Position numbers and translations under genes: made by a program. From positions 16,252,501-16,316,500 of the forward strand of contig OY720097.1 in the NCBI GenBank assembly GCA_963082875.1: a DNA stretch of 64,000 bases, read 5' to 3'. Within the stretch, counting starts at the first letter, position 1; the number at the start of each line of letters is the position of its first letter. The DNA is from Corella eumyota (lineage: Eukaryota > Chordata > Ascidiacea > Phlebobranchia > Corellidae). The notes under the pieces are model-generated. The model made no database searches, was not told the DNA's origin, and worked only from the letters and a program-made list of their open reading frames with translations. This document shows positions 1-13,500 of the stretch, one piece after another.

Positions 1-930
1 GTTCTCAGACTGACACTCTTTTTGTGTAGTTTGGAGATTTTTATAGTAAATACAATGTTATAGATTTTTGTTTGTTTAATTCAGCTTTTAGATTTAATGT
101 AAAAGCTGAATTACCATGAGTGTTGTGGTTTTTAATCGTTGGATTTTAAGGAATACGGTTTTTAATTTTGACCTGATATACATACCCATCCCATATTCTA
201 CACTTGTTACAATAAAATAGATGTCGTACCTTGTAAAAAGTGACAAAAATCTACTAAAATACAAAATAAGGAAACCTGTTGTGCATTACCACAACACGTG
301 CATTACCACAAATCACATTTTCCCGGAATGTCTTAACGATGAAAACATGCTGTCATCCGTAAAACTTGGCATTTTCACTTGTTTGATTATGACATAACAT
401 TATCGCCTGCAAACCACAAAATCGTAACAAATCGGCGAGCCTCTGCCTGTGTAAACTAAGCACAACTTTCAACGACTTAAGGCTTTGAAAATTCGTGGTT
501 GGTGTTTGTATACAACACTTCTAGTGGAACACAATACCCTGTGATCACTCAACGTAACTCTTTGACAGCAAATCGCGTTTGAAATACGTTGCGGTCGCGC
601 ATAAAGGTTTGAAATCGGTTTTTAAGTGTACGAACTCAGATGACGCGTTTCGACTCGGCCTGTAATCACGTGGTTAAGGGTATGGGCTTGTATATTTGCT
701 CAAAAATTGTTTTTACTGCATGTTTGAGCCCTATATCTTGCGTGTGGTTGTCATTTTTCAACGCCAAAACACATTTCCAAGAAAATTAGGCAATTTTCAA
801 GGCGTGCCGAAAATTCCATAAAAATCCAAGTGATTACCTTCGGCTTTTACACACTTCTGAGCACATAAACCGACTTGAAACCACGTCTCGACTCTAATTA
901 TTTATCGAATTTCTTCAGCTGTCGGCACGC

Positions 931-960
931 GACGTCACGTGATTTCAAAAGTCACGTGAC
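931..960. promoter_or_regulatory. CRE/E-box cluster with GTCACGTGAC
   Basis: GACGTCAC is fused to CACGTG at 936-941 and followed by the palindrome GTCACGTGAC at 951-960. The first is a CRE-like site for bZIP proteins; CACGTG is the bHLH-Zip E-box used by USF, MITF/TFE and Myc families. The cluster lies in sequence upstream of the first visible FREM2-like exon; 1-1575 is otherwise without recognisable exons and is most simply intron. That it is regulatory is inferred from motif density only. Confidence 0.4.
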
Positions 961-1575
961 CACAACAAACGTTCAAGTGAGGGTGTAAACATTCCCATGT
1001 GCCAAGCGCTAATTGTGTATTCGGTATTTTTAGAAAGGGTTTATCCGTTTTAAATTAAGGTTCCAACGCAATGCAACTGAGTTAATTAGAACTCCTTTTT
1101 TTGATGTCATTTTAACGCATCTACTTTTAATAGATAAATAAAATTATTTAAATAAGGAAAAAAACTTCGATTGTAATCTTTTAATAACATGTCTTTTTAA
1201 GTGCTTTTAATGACTTATATCATTTTAAGTTTTTCCGTTTATAACGTGAAAATAAATATATTTAGCTATCTGCTTCTAAAAATAAAGCATCGTTTTGTAA
1301 ATTTTTAACTCTATGACTCATACAGTTAAACACACGTTTATTTTAAGTGCTGAAAATTTGTGTTTAAAATTGTGTAAGTTATATTATAACTTCCTAAAAA
1401 CACGTGATATTTAATATTTTAGTCCACTTGCTCGTAATTTGATCACAAAATGGTCCTAGTTGACGCAATTTTAAATTTAAAATCTTTGCAAAGGAATTCG
1501 CAGGTTTTTAAAAACATTCTCCTGAAAAATATCAAAATTTCAATTTTTTTATTAAAATTTTTTTTTTCTTATTAG

Positions 1576-4500
1576 GACAAGAAGGAGTGCGTGATCTCAT
1601 CAAGTTTGACGTCACCGATGGCTTTAATCCACTCATAGACCGGTACTTCTACGTTAACGTTGCTTATATGGATATGCTATTCCCTGACGTCATCAACAAA
1701 GGAGTAACCTTGAAAGAAGGAGGGAGGGTCACTTTAACTACTTGTAAGTTGGACTTTTTTGCGACATTTTTCCATAAATTTTAAACCCAGTTTTCTACAA
1801 ATTCTAAAACCCAATTTACAAAGAAACCCAGAAGGTTTAAACATATGTTTGTCTTTCTTTAACTACCGTGTAAACAACATGCTTGTTTAGACAGATTTGG
1901 TTGCCATCGGGCAGTCTTTTATGTCAAAACAGGTGTTTTAAGTTATATATATTTTACGAGCCAAACTGGTACGCTCCTGTGTAAGTTAGATGATCTAGAT
2001 TATTTAGTAGGTCGATAAACTTCTTTGATCCAATATTTTTATGTCATTTTTTACTAACTTTTTAACTATAAGATCTACTGAAAACATATTGACATTGTTA
2101 GGATTTTTTGACTAAGTAATTAAACTTTTTAGTTTGTATAACATGATTAAGATTTTAAAATCTGTTTTTTCTGTTAAAAATAAGCATTATGTTTGATTTT
2201 TTGAATTTATTTTGCAGCTATTTTAAGCACAGCCGACCTTAACAGTGCGGACGAGAGATTGGTTTTTACAATAGCACAAGAACCAAGCAGAGGTCACTTG
2301 GAATTAACTGACAGACCAGGAGTTCCAATTTCAACTTTTACACAACTTGATTTAGCAGGTAAAAGTATTAAAACATGGGTCACTTGTTTAAAAATGGTTT
2401 AATTTTGAATGAAATGGGATAATTTGTGTTCAAAGCTGATTTATTGTTACTTTATTGCTTTAAATAACTATTTTAATAATATTTAAATACTTTTTTATAA
2501 ATTTCTAACTACCCCCTCCCATTTTTCAGGAAACAAGGTCCAATATGTTCATACAGAAGAAGACGAAATAAAAATGGATAGTTTTGAATTTGAGGTCACC
2601 GATGGTTTAAACCCGGTTTACAGAACATTTCGAATCTCCATCGCTGATGTGGACAACAAGAAACCTATAGTGACCATCAGTCCGGTCACTGTTAAAGAAG
2701 GAGGCTCAAAGTTGATTACACCGTTTGAGCTAAAAGGTAATCTTAAAATATGATTAAAAAAATTCTGTTATTTTTTGTATTTTGTATTATAAACGGTATG
2801 AATTTTCTGCTAAGCCAATACAAATGCTACTCTATGCTAAGATTGTAAAATCGACCTTTTTACATCGAGGATAAATAAAAAAAATTTAATACAAACACTG
2901 ATATTGTTTTTAGTTGAAGATTACGACACCTTGGACAATCTCCTATCCGTACACATCACACAAATACCAGTCCACGGAAAAATCCTCAAAGACGAGGATC
3001 AAGTTGTCCGCGATTTTACAGTGGAAGACCTTAACGAAAACCGGATCAGTTATAAGCACGACGGATCGGAAACGGTTGCAGATTCATTCTCCTTCGTAGT
3101 CACGGATGGTACCCACGACGATTTCTATGTTTTTCCTAACACTGTCCACACAACGGAAGAGCCACAGCGTCTTGATATTGTTATCGCGTCCGTGGATAAC
3201 GGAGTGCCACAGATGTTGTTGAATCGCGGTGCTCCTACTGTTTCCGAGCTTCCAAGCGGAGACAAGGGATTCCGCATAACGAAAAAGATCCTGCGCGCAG
3301 ATGACCGAGATTCTAACGTCAGCGCTTTGACCTACGTCATCACAAAACCGGCTCAATATGGAAAAATAGTAAATATCTTGAACGAAGAAGACGAACCATT
3401 AACCAATTTCACTCAAGGTAATTGCTGGTTTTCTTATGGTTTTTATAATTTTAAGATTTTAGTAATTTTTGGAATAATTAAACTAAAGGGGTAAAGAGAA
3501 ATACTTCGCTCTACTCAAACTATTAATATAATTAGTATTAGCTTACTGTAGACAAAAATATTTCACTTCCGCCGAAGATCACACAAACGATAAATTTAAA
3601 CCTGAATTTTGTAAAACGATCCTTATTAGGAATTTCGAAATTATCAATAATTCGTTACAAGTACACACATTTGTTGCCAGGTTATATATAAGTCGTTATC
3701 AAAAACGTTATGTATCTTAGTAACGGCTAAATTAAACCCTATAAATTAAAGTACACGCTTTGTTTAATTGTAAACTGTTTAATATATCTGAAGTATCCAA
3801 ATTATGCTGGCACAAAATTCCAAATTATGCTGGCACAAAATTTTACAAGTATTTGCTTTGATAGGACAGTGAAGGTCCAGCATTTTTGTTTAAACTGCGA
3901 CGTGCGTACACATTCTGTTATGATTGCGTGTTTTGGTCAATATTGGACGTATGTGATTACCGTATTGAACACTACTTTACGTATTTGTTGATATAAAAGC
4001 AATTTATCATTTGCTAAAGCAGGGTCCAACGTTTAAGTCACGCAAGGGCGTTTACTCGGTGTTACTGGAAAACTGTTCTTTTAAACTACATTTAAAGCGG
4101 TAGCTGGTATTTTTAACGTGGGCAAATAGGTAAGGGTCGTACGCTGGTTAGGCTAATTTAAAATACGCCTATGGACCTTAAATTGCATTCGAAAATTAAA
4201 AAAATATTTTCCAAAAAATAAATTTTAATAAAACTAATCCCACTTTTTGCCACTCCAATTTAATCAAGTATTACTTACATTAACCCGCTAATTATGGTAG
4301 CTCTGCTGTCGTAATTTCATCAAAAAAAAACGACAAAGGGATTAAGATCTATATTGTTGTGGTATTAACCTTGTCACTTAGAGTCTACTTTGTGCTTTGA
4401 TTGAGTTCTACTTGAGCCGCCTCTTTCATAAGTATGTATTGATGCACTTACTCTATATAACTACTGATAACCCTTACTCGATTTTTCCGCCCTAAGTCTT

Positions 4501-7500
4501 TTAAGTGCACAAACACACACATCAAAGCAAGTTTATAACCCACTGTCGACCGTTTGTGTATTGGTATTACGCGTTTGGTAGGCAGAGGGTTAATTATCCA
4601 ACCTCATTTAAGATGCACTTGAGAATTTCATATAAAGTGGATATTCTTATTGATTTTGTGCACTAACTGTAGACGCGATGCTTATTTTAGAAGCTGCTAA
4701 GACAATGATAAATTAGAAAACTACCTGATACTTGCTTGTAAGCGAACACGAACGTAAACATTTGACGTAATACGTGGGTTTTCAAAATTGGGTCCAATGT
4801 CTTAAAAAGACGAATAACATATTTTGTTTCGGTGCCTTAATGTTAAAATATTAAAATTTTGTCATTAGGTGGTGAACCGCTGATTTCTTCGGTTTAATAA
4901 ACTTTGTTTTTGTTTGTTTTAGGTGACATTGATTCGATGGGAATTTATTACATATTGAACCCTAATACGAACGCTACTAGTGACGTGTTCACCTTCACAG
5001 TCCGAGATGCCGGTAAGCCTAATTTTAAATTTATTTCAGACTGTCAAAAATGAATTTTTTTGCGATAAAGTGCAAAAATATAGGTGTGCTGATTGACCCA
5101 AACTTGCAATAAGTCTAATTAAGTATAATTAATCTAATAACCAATATAAAGGGGGCCTTTGTTGTAAAACATGTACAACCCAAACTATACATCACATTTA
5201 GTCGGGGTTGTTTAACGAGTTGTTGAATTTGCTTGCATTTTTAGCTCGTAATTAAGTTATAACTATGGTGTGAGGTGACTGATAAGGCTTGCAATGACTT
5301 TGTGGTGCAATAGAGCATACAACCGGCCACCTTGTCACGTGACACGGCTGGCCGAACACCTAGGGATTAATCATACAAGTACTTGGGTTATGTGTTGTTT
5401 TAAAACGTAAAATTAGTCGAGTAGTTTAAAATTTTGGGATGCGTGCGCGCGTTTTTTGGTTTCTATGTATTGGGAACTATTGTTATATCTCAAAAGCAAG
5501 ATAGCTGTGTTTTGATAGCCTAAAAGTGATTTACAATCAAAAACGCAATGCCTCCATTGTTTAAGAATGACCATTTCGATGACTTTCAATTGTCGGAATT
5601 TCTTCGCGTGCTTCGTGTTGAAACAACGAGGTTAAATACCAGGCGTTAACAGACAGGGTACTTGATGATATTTGTGGCAAAAGTTAGGCCTTGGGTAGCC
5701 ACGCGTCGATCACTTTGTTAAACATGGGCGCCTTGACATGACGTAAAGGCCCTTGGAACTGTCACTGTTATCTTTCAGCCCTTGTGTCGACGCAAGATCA
5801 CATTCACGTCATGTCTAATAAGAAGAATATTAATGTGCTCAAGACCAAATTTGCGCCATGGGATTGGGTTTCTCCGCTATTAGGTTTCAAAACTGGGTAT
5901 TGCCTTTCTAACCACTACATATCACTTTTTATGCAATGGATCGACCTGACTCTTGATGGATCGACCTGAAATTAGCCTGGTTTTGTTTTGTATACACAAC
6001 ATAAGACTTACAAGGCCAATTTTGTTCCGTATAAGTACATTGGCAAGCTACCAAGCGTATGTTTCTGGCTTTTGAACAAATCCCTTAATTGCTTAATTCA
6101 TTTGCGAATTCTTTAAACTGAAAGATTTTCGTTACGGGAACAGTTTGCTGTAATCGCTAAAACAAACATACAGGCTGGCGCCCGTCGCACAATATTAAAC
6201 CCAGCCCAGCTTCTGACAAAACTTACAAACTTTTGACTCATCTCACAGATATCTGAAGAGAAATGACGTCACATGTTACGTGCCTCATCGTTAAAATGCT
6301 TGTAAACACGAAAATTCCTAAAAAAAATGCTTTTTGGTCGGGTTTCAAAGGCAGTAAGCAAGCATGTTTGTTTTTAAAGCCAAAGTGGTCAACCTAAATC
6401 TCAGATAAATTATATTCGATTTTATTCGCGGGTATTAAACTGATCTGATCTATTTATACACTATTAAACCATGTCAATTCACGCATAGTTAACATCTTTA
6501 TACCAGGCTTATGCGGTATGTTAATCGGTATGTCCAGTGCCACTGCATCAAACGTATTTTAAGGTAAGGGTTCAAAATTAAAGTACAATATCTTCTACGT
6601 AGATGGCTCATATAATTTCATGCTGTGATCGATAATAGTTCTTTATCGTTTAAAGTCGTAAATTTACACATAACTTGAAGTGTGAACTCTGCGTTATGCC
6701 GCGGATTATATTTTGCATCTCGAGTTTCCTCCTTCGAAGATCAATAAATTTCACTTCTACCGTAAACAACAGGTGCCGACCGTAATCCCGCGAAAGCCCG
6801 GCATAGGTCGCTGCAAATTTGACACTTTGAAATTTTGTGTCGTCTCTTTTTCACGCGTCTGATAACGTTTCCTTTTGTTGTGATTTTGCTACTTTAAACG
6901 CATACACGCTTCCCTGTGAAAGTCCTAGCGACGTACTGCAAACAAATATGTTATGGCAACACGTTTAAGCCACCAACGTTGTGTTGATATTCTTGGAAGA
7001 TGCTTTCTTTGATGGGGCTACTTGAACGATATACAAAAAGTTATTTTTGTAGGGATGTGTAGGTTATTGTATGGTTGCATGCAACAGTTATGGCGATGAT
7101 GCCAGCTATTTCAGACCGCAAATCATTCGCAACCAAAATCTTTGGAATTTTTAAAATTAGATCGAAATTTTGGCACGCAATTTTTTACATCAAATTCCGT
7201 GTGGGCTTGGAGAATAATTACAGGGTTTTGATAATGTGGCATTTAAAAATATTTATGGTCACGTGATGTTTTCCTTTTTAATTTTTTTATTAAACTTTTT
7301 TTTTGAAGTTTGCGTTCAGTCACATTTAAAAACCTGACGTCTGCGGTAGCGTTACTTTTCATTGTCACAAATTAAACGCTAGTTATTATATAAACACTTC
7401 GGTTAACAGATGTTTAGAACCATAATATTTAAAGTTTGTCGTAGTTACCAAGACTTATTACAAAAAATAAAGTTTTTTTTAAAGTAATTAGCCTTGATGC

Positions 7501-10500
7501 ATAACGCTTTAACTTTTCCCATAACAAAATTTTATTTCGCGTAATAAAATTTCATTTAAATCGCGTGCAATCGTCTCTATTGGTAAATGAATATTATGAC
7601 AATAGTTTAGATTATTGTTTGTATTGGAATGGTAATTTCTAGAACTGCAACTATTTTTAACCTTGCCGGTTTTTTTGCGGTAATTAAAAACAACAATAGT
7701 CTATTAAAATACACATTTAACTTTAAAATTTTCTTAATATATTTTTGTGATAATGGATTCTATTTTTATCTTTTTTAATGTTTTAATATTTACACTGTGT
7801 TAACCACATAAAGCAAATGAGTTTAAAATGCAAGAGAGTGACGTTTTTTTCTCGTATTTTAAGCAATATTGTATGGAAAACTTACTCTGTATCGACCTTC
7901 AGCGGCTATATAAATATTAAAATCTTTATGCAGCTCTGCTTTTTATTTGTAAGGCAATATTACGATTTCAAAAAAAAAATTAGATTTAATATTTTTTAAA
8001 AATGTTTTTTTTTTTTTCCTTTTAAATTGCGTGATTCATTTATTACTAATACCCTTAACAATTAAATAAAGTGGTCTGTAGTGGACAATGACGTGCGTTT
8101 GGTCGATAATGGACACCAACCAATACGCGCCAAATCCCATCGAGTTATTAAAAATAACATCTATCGGGGAATGCCCAAACTTTACGACAACATTTTTTTT
8201 CATCGGTATTTCAAAGAAAAGAGTGCGCAAATTTGCACGACTTATTTAGAGGTGGTTTCGGTTGAAGGGATTGGGGTAAACAACCAACTAACACGCGTGC
8301 ACGATTTTTTTAAGTAATTTCGCGAAATCGGGATTTAAAATTCGATTTTATTTTTTTTAATAACCAATTAAAAATTATCTTATTACAACAAGCAAAAATC
8401 ATGTTTTAATTGTTATAAACATTTTACGCTAGGTTTGCGTTTTGGTTATAAAATATTTTATTATAAACATTTCTATTGAAATTTTTAATTCGTTTTTAAG
8501 ATAACTACATTTAAAAATTACTTTGATGGATTTTATTTTTACAATTAAGAATTACGTGGATACTTAATTTTATAAGGACAAACAAAATTAAGGGGAGATT
8601 AAGCGAATAAAATCCCCACTTTAAAACTGACCGGAACCCTAGTCTAACCTGTGACCGGGTCACTTCTTATTGTTGTAAACACACAAGCATTTAAGTCCAC
8701 TTTATATTGAACAATGTGTTAACAAATGACCACTTCGATTTATGTGGATTTCAAAAAAAGGTTTACCATTTTTTGTATTTAAGTATTCATTGCAATTTTA
8801 AGGTTAAAAAATTTATGTTTTTTTAAGTAAAATTGTTTTGAAATCATGCGTTTTGATAAAGTTATTTCTTAATTGACGACCTTTTGCTCTATGCGCGAAT
8901 CAGTGCTGTTATTTCGATGTTATTACAGCTTATTTACCAGCACAATTTGTTACCCTTATACATTGAAAGTCACTTAAATTCAAATCAAAGCTCGCCCACT
9001 TAAATTCGCCGCACGACCTTGGAATAATAAGTCGGTTATTTTCACTACTTTTTAACTGTGTAATCGTACAACCTGCGACACTTATCGGACAATAATTTGC
9101 CGTAACCCTTAATTTTGTGATCAAATTTCGAACTTAGTTTAAATTAAAATTTGTACTTCGCCTTTGGGGGGGATATAACTGTTTATAAAGTTAAAACAGG
9201 AATGTAAATAACATATTTGTAACTTAATTGCCAAAATCTGTGTTTTTGATTTGGTTTTTGTTAGTTGTCTAAACATTCTTGAGGATCCTTAATTAAGGTT
9301 CGCGCGCCTTTAATAGGCATTACATTCAAAACACAATATAATACTAGCAGGTTAGAAAAAAAAGTTCAAAAACGGAAAAACCGGTTGTACAAATTTTTTA
9401 AACAAATTTTTTTCAGCCATAAAAATTAAACCACCTTTTGTCTGTTAAAATTAAAAATATATATTACAGCTCCACCCTTTTTTATTGGATAATTCAATAA
9501 CAACAATATTTACATGTCTAGTAATAACTTATTACAAAAAAAATTTAATTATTAAAGTTGGTTTCCACTTGACGGTAAATACCTTGCTCATTTTCGACAA
9601 AAATTTGATTTTTTGTATTTGACTTTGCCTTGTATTTCTTCTTATAGAATAATTATTAAATTAGGGATTGGTGTATGCTATGTTATACTGTATGGTCTAT
9701 ATCTATATACTTTAAACTCCTAAAACGATGCTATTTTTAGCTTTGAAATTTCGCACCCAAACCGCAAGATACTAAATTAAAACCCAGTAGAACTTAAAGT
9801 CAGTAGTTATTGGGATTAAGGTTCGTTATCTCTTGATGTGGGCTGTTTGAATTGGATTATAGTTGTGATGTAATGCTCTTCCTCACGTGGCCGTTATTAG
9901 CTTTTTAGACCTTACATATATTTAAAAAATTTTATACATTTCGATATTTAAGTATTTTTAAAGATAAGCCTCGAACTTTCTTTGAGGTGGCCCCAAAGCC
10001 TTAAACGATAAGGTTTCATGCTTGCCATATGCTGTCATTCGATATCTCGATTTTTTTGGACAAGTTTAGTTTACTTTATCGCGACCAGATTTGTCGCACG
10101 TCCGAATTGATTCCTTAATTAACTTTCTATCTCGGGAAATTTAACTGTTAAGGCATATTCGTGACGTCACTTAATCCCTCACGTGATAAGAAGGTCACGT
10201 GACTACTCGGACAGGCGACATAGCGGGTGACGCGCGTCAATCTGTAAAAAAGGCAAGGACAAGATCGCTTTAATTTGGGGATTAACATGCCATGCTTGCT
10301 TCAAAACTCCAGACTGTTTAACTTGATGGTGAAATATGCCTTTTAACTTAGCATTCGTGTCCACAATCAGACGCTGTTTCCGTCTTTTAAACTGAAATGT
10401 CTGTTTTAATGTTGACATGTATAAAAGTCACGTGGCCTAGCTTGGAAATTTTGTATAAAAATTTGGGCGGGGTTTTCAAATTTTTAGGTTTTTCGTTTAT

Positions 10501-13500
10501 CCTCGTTTTCAGGCCACCCTGCAATAAACCATTTCCGGCTCGTAATTGCGTTCCAGACATTTTATTTTTGAGCACCATTGTCGTTCTCACACTTACCAAC
10601 ATACTCGTATGTATTTGAGTGCTAAGTACACTGACTCATAACCAAGTTTGCTGGTTCAACAACAACTGCAATTCAAGAGGAAAAGTTCGGTTGGAAAACA
10701 TGTCTTGTTGATAGACCTCGTGCTTATTTTTAAATGTTATATTTTAATGCAACAATGAAATATAAATAGATGGCGTGTGAACATCGGCGAATGACACTTA
10801 TGTATATTTGCTTAGCTTTTTCGCCGTCGGAGGTTGTTTAGGTGACGCAGCGATACAACTGAACTGAACCAGTGTGATCGTCCTTTCACTTTCCCCGACC
10901 CACGTCGATTGCTGTCTTGTTTAAAACACAGGTGCTACGCGAACTACAACGAGCTTGAAATAGCTTGCGTGCTCGGCCCGAGTTTGCGTTAAGCCCGGTT
11001 TGAAATGAATAGCTCGAGTTTACTTAACACTTGGACAACTACAGGCGTACTTGTGTTGCAACTGGTGTGGTTTATACGAAGAAGAGTTCTGACGACTTTG
11101 CGTTTGTCTGTGTTGTGTTCTAGCGCCGCTTTTTTGTCAATGTTTATGCAAAAACAGGAAATTAAAAGGTTGAAACTGTTTGCCAAGGTCTTGTCTGCCT
11201 TGTAAACGTCGTCCGAAGAAATGATGGATTAATCCGCGGATTAACTTTGCTTTTAGCTTCTCGGTACGCGTGTTTGATAAAAGGTGGTGAATGTTTGACA
11301 ATGGCAAAACATATCTTGTTTTAATAACATTCGTCGTGAATTTTGCCTGCTAAAAAGATCGATCGGGTTCGAATTTTTGTGGCATTTTCATAAACATTTG
11401 ATATGCTCTTTTAAGTACTACTTTAATGTTAAGAGCTCATTTAAACATTTTTTGACCCGACTATCTCAATCAAAACAACCTAAAATCGATGATTTAAAAT
11501 ATTTGTACCTCGATTAGTACCAAAATTAGATTTTTTTGACGTTGGCGCTTTCCGAAGCTATGACAAGGGCACTTGATCGATCACGCGGCCGGAATTTGAG
11601 AGCAATTCGCCCGCAAAACGACATCAAAGTACCCGATGTTTTGCCCGATTTTAAGTGTGATAAAGTTAGCACAAAAACGACACATTTTTCTTTGTCTGTC
11701 TACGTAATTGAATGGACATTGCCTTTAAAGTCCAGTAAAACTGGCCATTGTAACAACATGTCCAGTCATGTAAATTATAGGCTGGACTTCCATACTTGCA
11801 TTATCAAAGTTAAACACTTACCTAAAATCACAATCTCTCCAAGTTGGCAGTGGTCAGTACTTTTACTCCTTGATCCTTGTGTTTTTTACGTGATCAGTCA
11901 TACATATGCCTCATTAAAGAGGGCCATCCATCCAATATTAATGACTTTTCGTCATTCGAAAGTTATTTTTAAAAGCAATTTTTCAATTTTTAGAAAGCGA
12001 AAGTTTTGTATTAAATTGGTTTGAAGTATTTGCTTAGGTAAAAAAATAGATTAAATATAACTGGCTATTACTCTATTGCTTTTAAGATATTGTATTTTTG
12101 TGGTTTGCACCTTAACAAAAAAATTCTGATTCAAACACAAAATAGTGCGCTGAAAACTTTTTAATACTTTTTGTAAATCATTGCTTTTGGTTAAGAAAAA
12201 AATGTGTTTAATTTTTTAGCAATTTAATTAAAAAACTTAATTTTTAGGAAATAACGAACTGACTGGGCAGAAGTTTCGCCTGAATTGGGCTTTCATATCG
12301 CTTGAGAACGCCACCTACCGGGTCGGCGAAGATGAGAAATATATTGAAGTTACTCTAAAGCGAAGAGGTTATCTGGGAGAAACTTCTTTTATATGTAAGT
12401 TAATTTATTAAACTGATATTCAGAAGTTTGTAAAAACATTGCGATGCTTAAATTAAATATTTATAAAAGATGACGTAATTTAAAAACGAATTTTATTTTA
12501 ATCTGTCAGTACCCGTCCATCAAAATAAATTAGGCCACTTGAAAACAAACCCACTTTTTTACAACATGTATTACTCGCTTATACGAGACCACATTTTATG
12601 AGATTCTGACTCAAAATTTATTTAACTTTTTTTAGCGATTTCGACAAAGGACGGCACTGCGAAGAGCGGGGAGGATTTCAAAGGCCGACAATTCAGTCAA
12701 GTTCAGTTTAACCCTGGCCAAACAACGGGAACTTGGAAAGTGAAGATATTGCAAGTAAGATGATGTAATTGTTGTCTGATTTATGATGTGGTGAAGTAAT
12801 AAATGACGAAAAGTCTTTATATAGAAACTCGGTAATAGATCTATTTTTAACTCTTACTGGGCCTAATACACAAGTTAAACCGACAGATATTAATTTAAAT
12901 TATATCGTTTTATCAATAATATTTGAAATTACAATAATAATAAGAAAATAGCAGTAGTTTTTATTAATAATTAAACATTTTTTAGGATGGTGATTATGAA
13001 GAATCTGAAAACTTTCTTATTCAATTATCCGAACCAGTTATGGCAATTATGGAAGAACCAAATAATGCGACAATTACTATAACTGATGCAGAAGATGGTA
13101 ACTAACCAACCATTAACTAAAAATATAAATTTTGTTGTCAAAACATGTAGAATTTCATCAAGAAAACAAAACTATGTTGTATTGTCAAGTTATACTTAAA
13201 TTTAAAATTTAGATTGTATTAAAATGTCTTAAAATACAAATTAGAATCGAGTGGTTGCAATTTTTATAATTTCTTATAGACATATTTTTCTTTTTACTTT
13301 TTTCTATTTTTAATTTATTTCATTTTTTTTTCATTTTAAGAATCGACAGTGTTCATCCCGGAAAAGAAGTATATCGTGGAGGAGGATATTGGGGAACTCC
13401 TTATTCCTGTTCATCGATCCGGAGATGTTAGCAACGAACTTATGGTTATCTGCCATACTTCACCAGGTATGTTAATACTAAATTTGTTTATTTTAATAAC

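Noticed and set aside
10989-11205. Overlapping open frames on both strands in a GC-richer intron patch
   Set aside because: Both strands are open, which is expected where stop codons are rarer. No recognisable protein.
11536-12024. 162-codon open frame in the large FREM2-like intron
   Set aside because: It starts at TTG, has no domain or repeat signature and no exon-like flanks fitting the host gene's phase; composition looks random. Kept as intronic.
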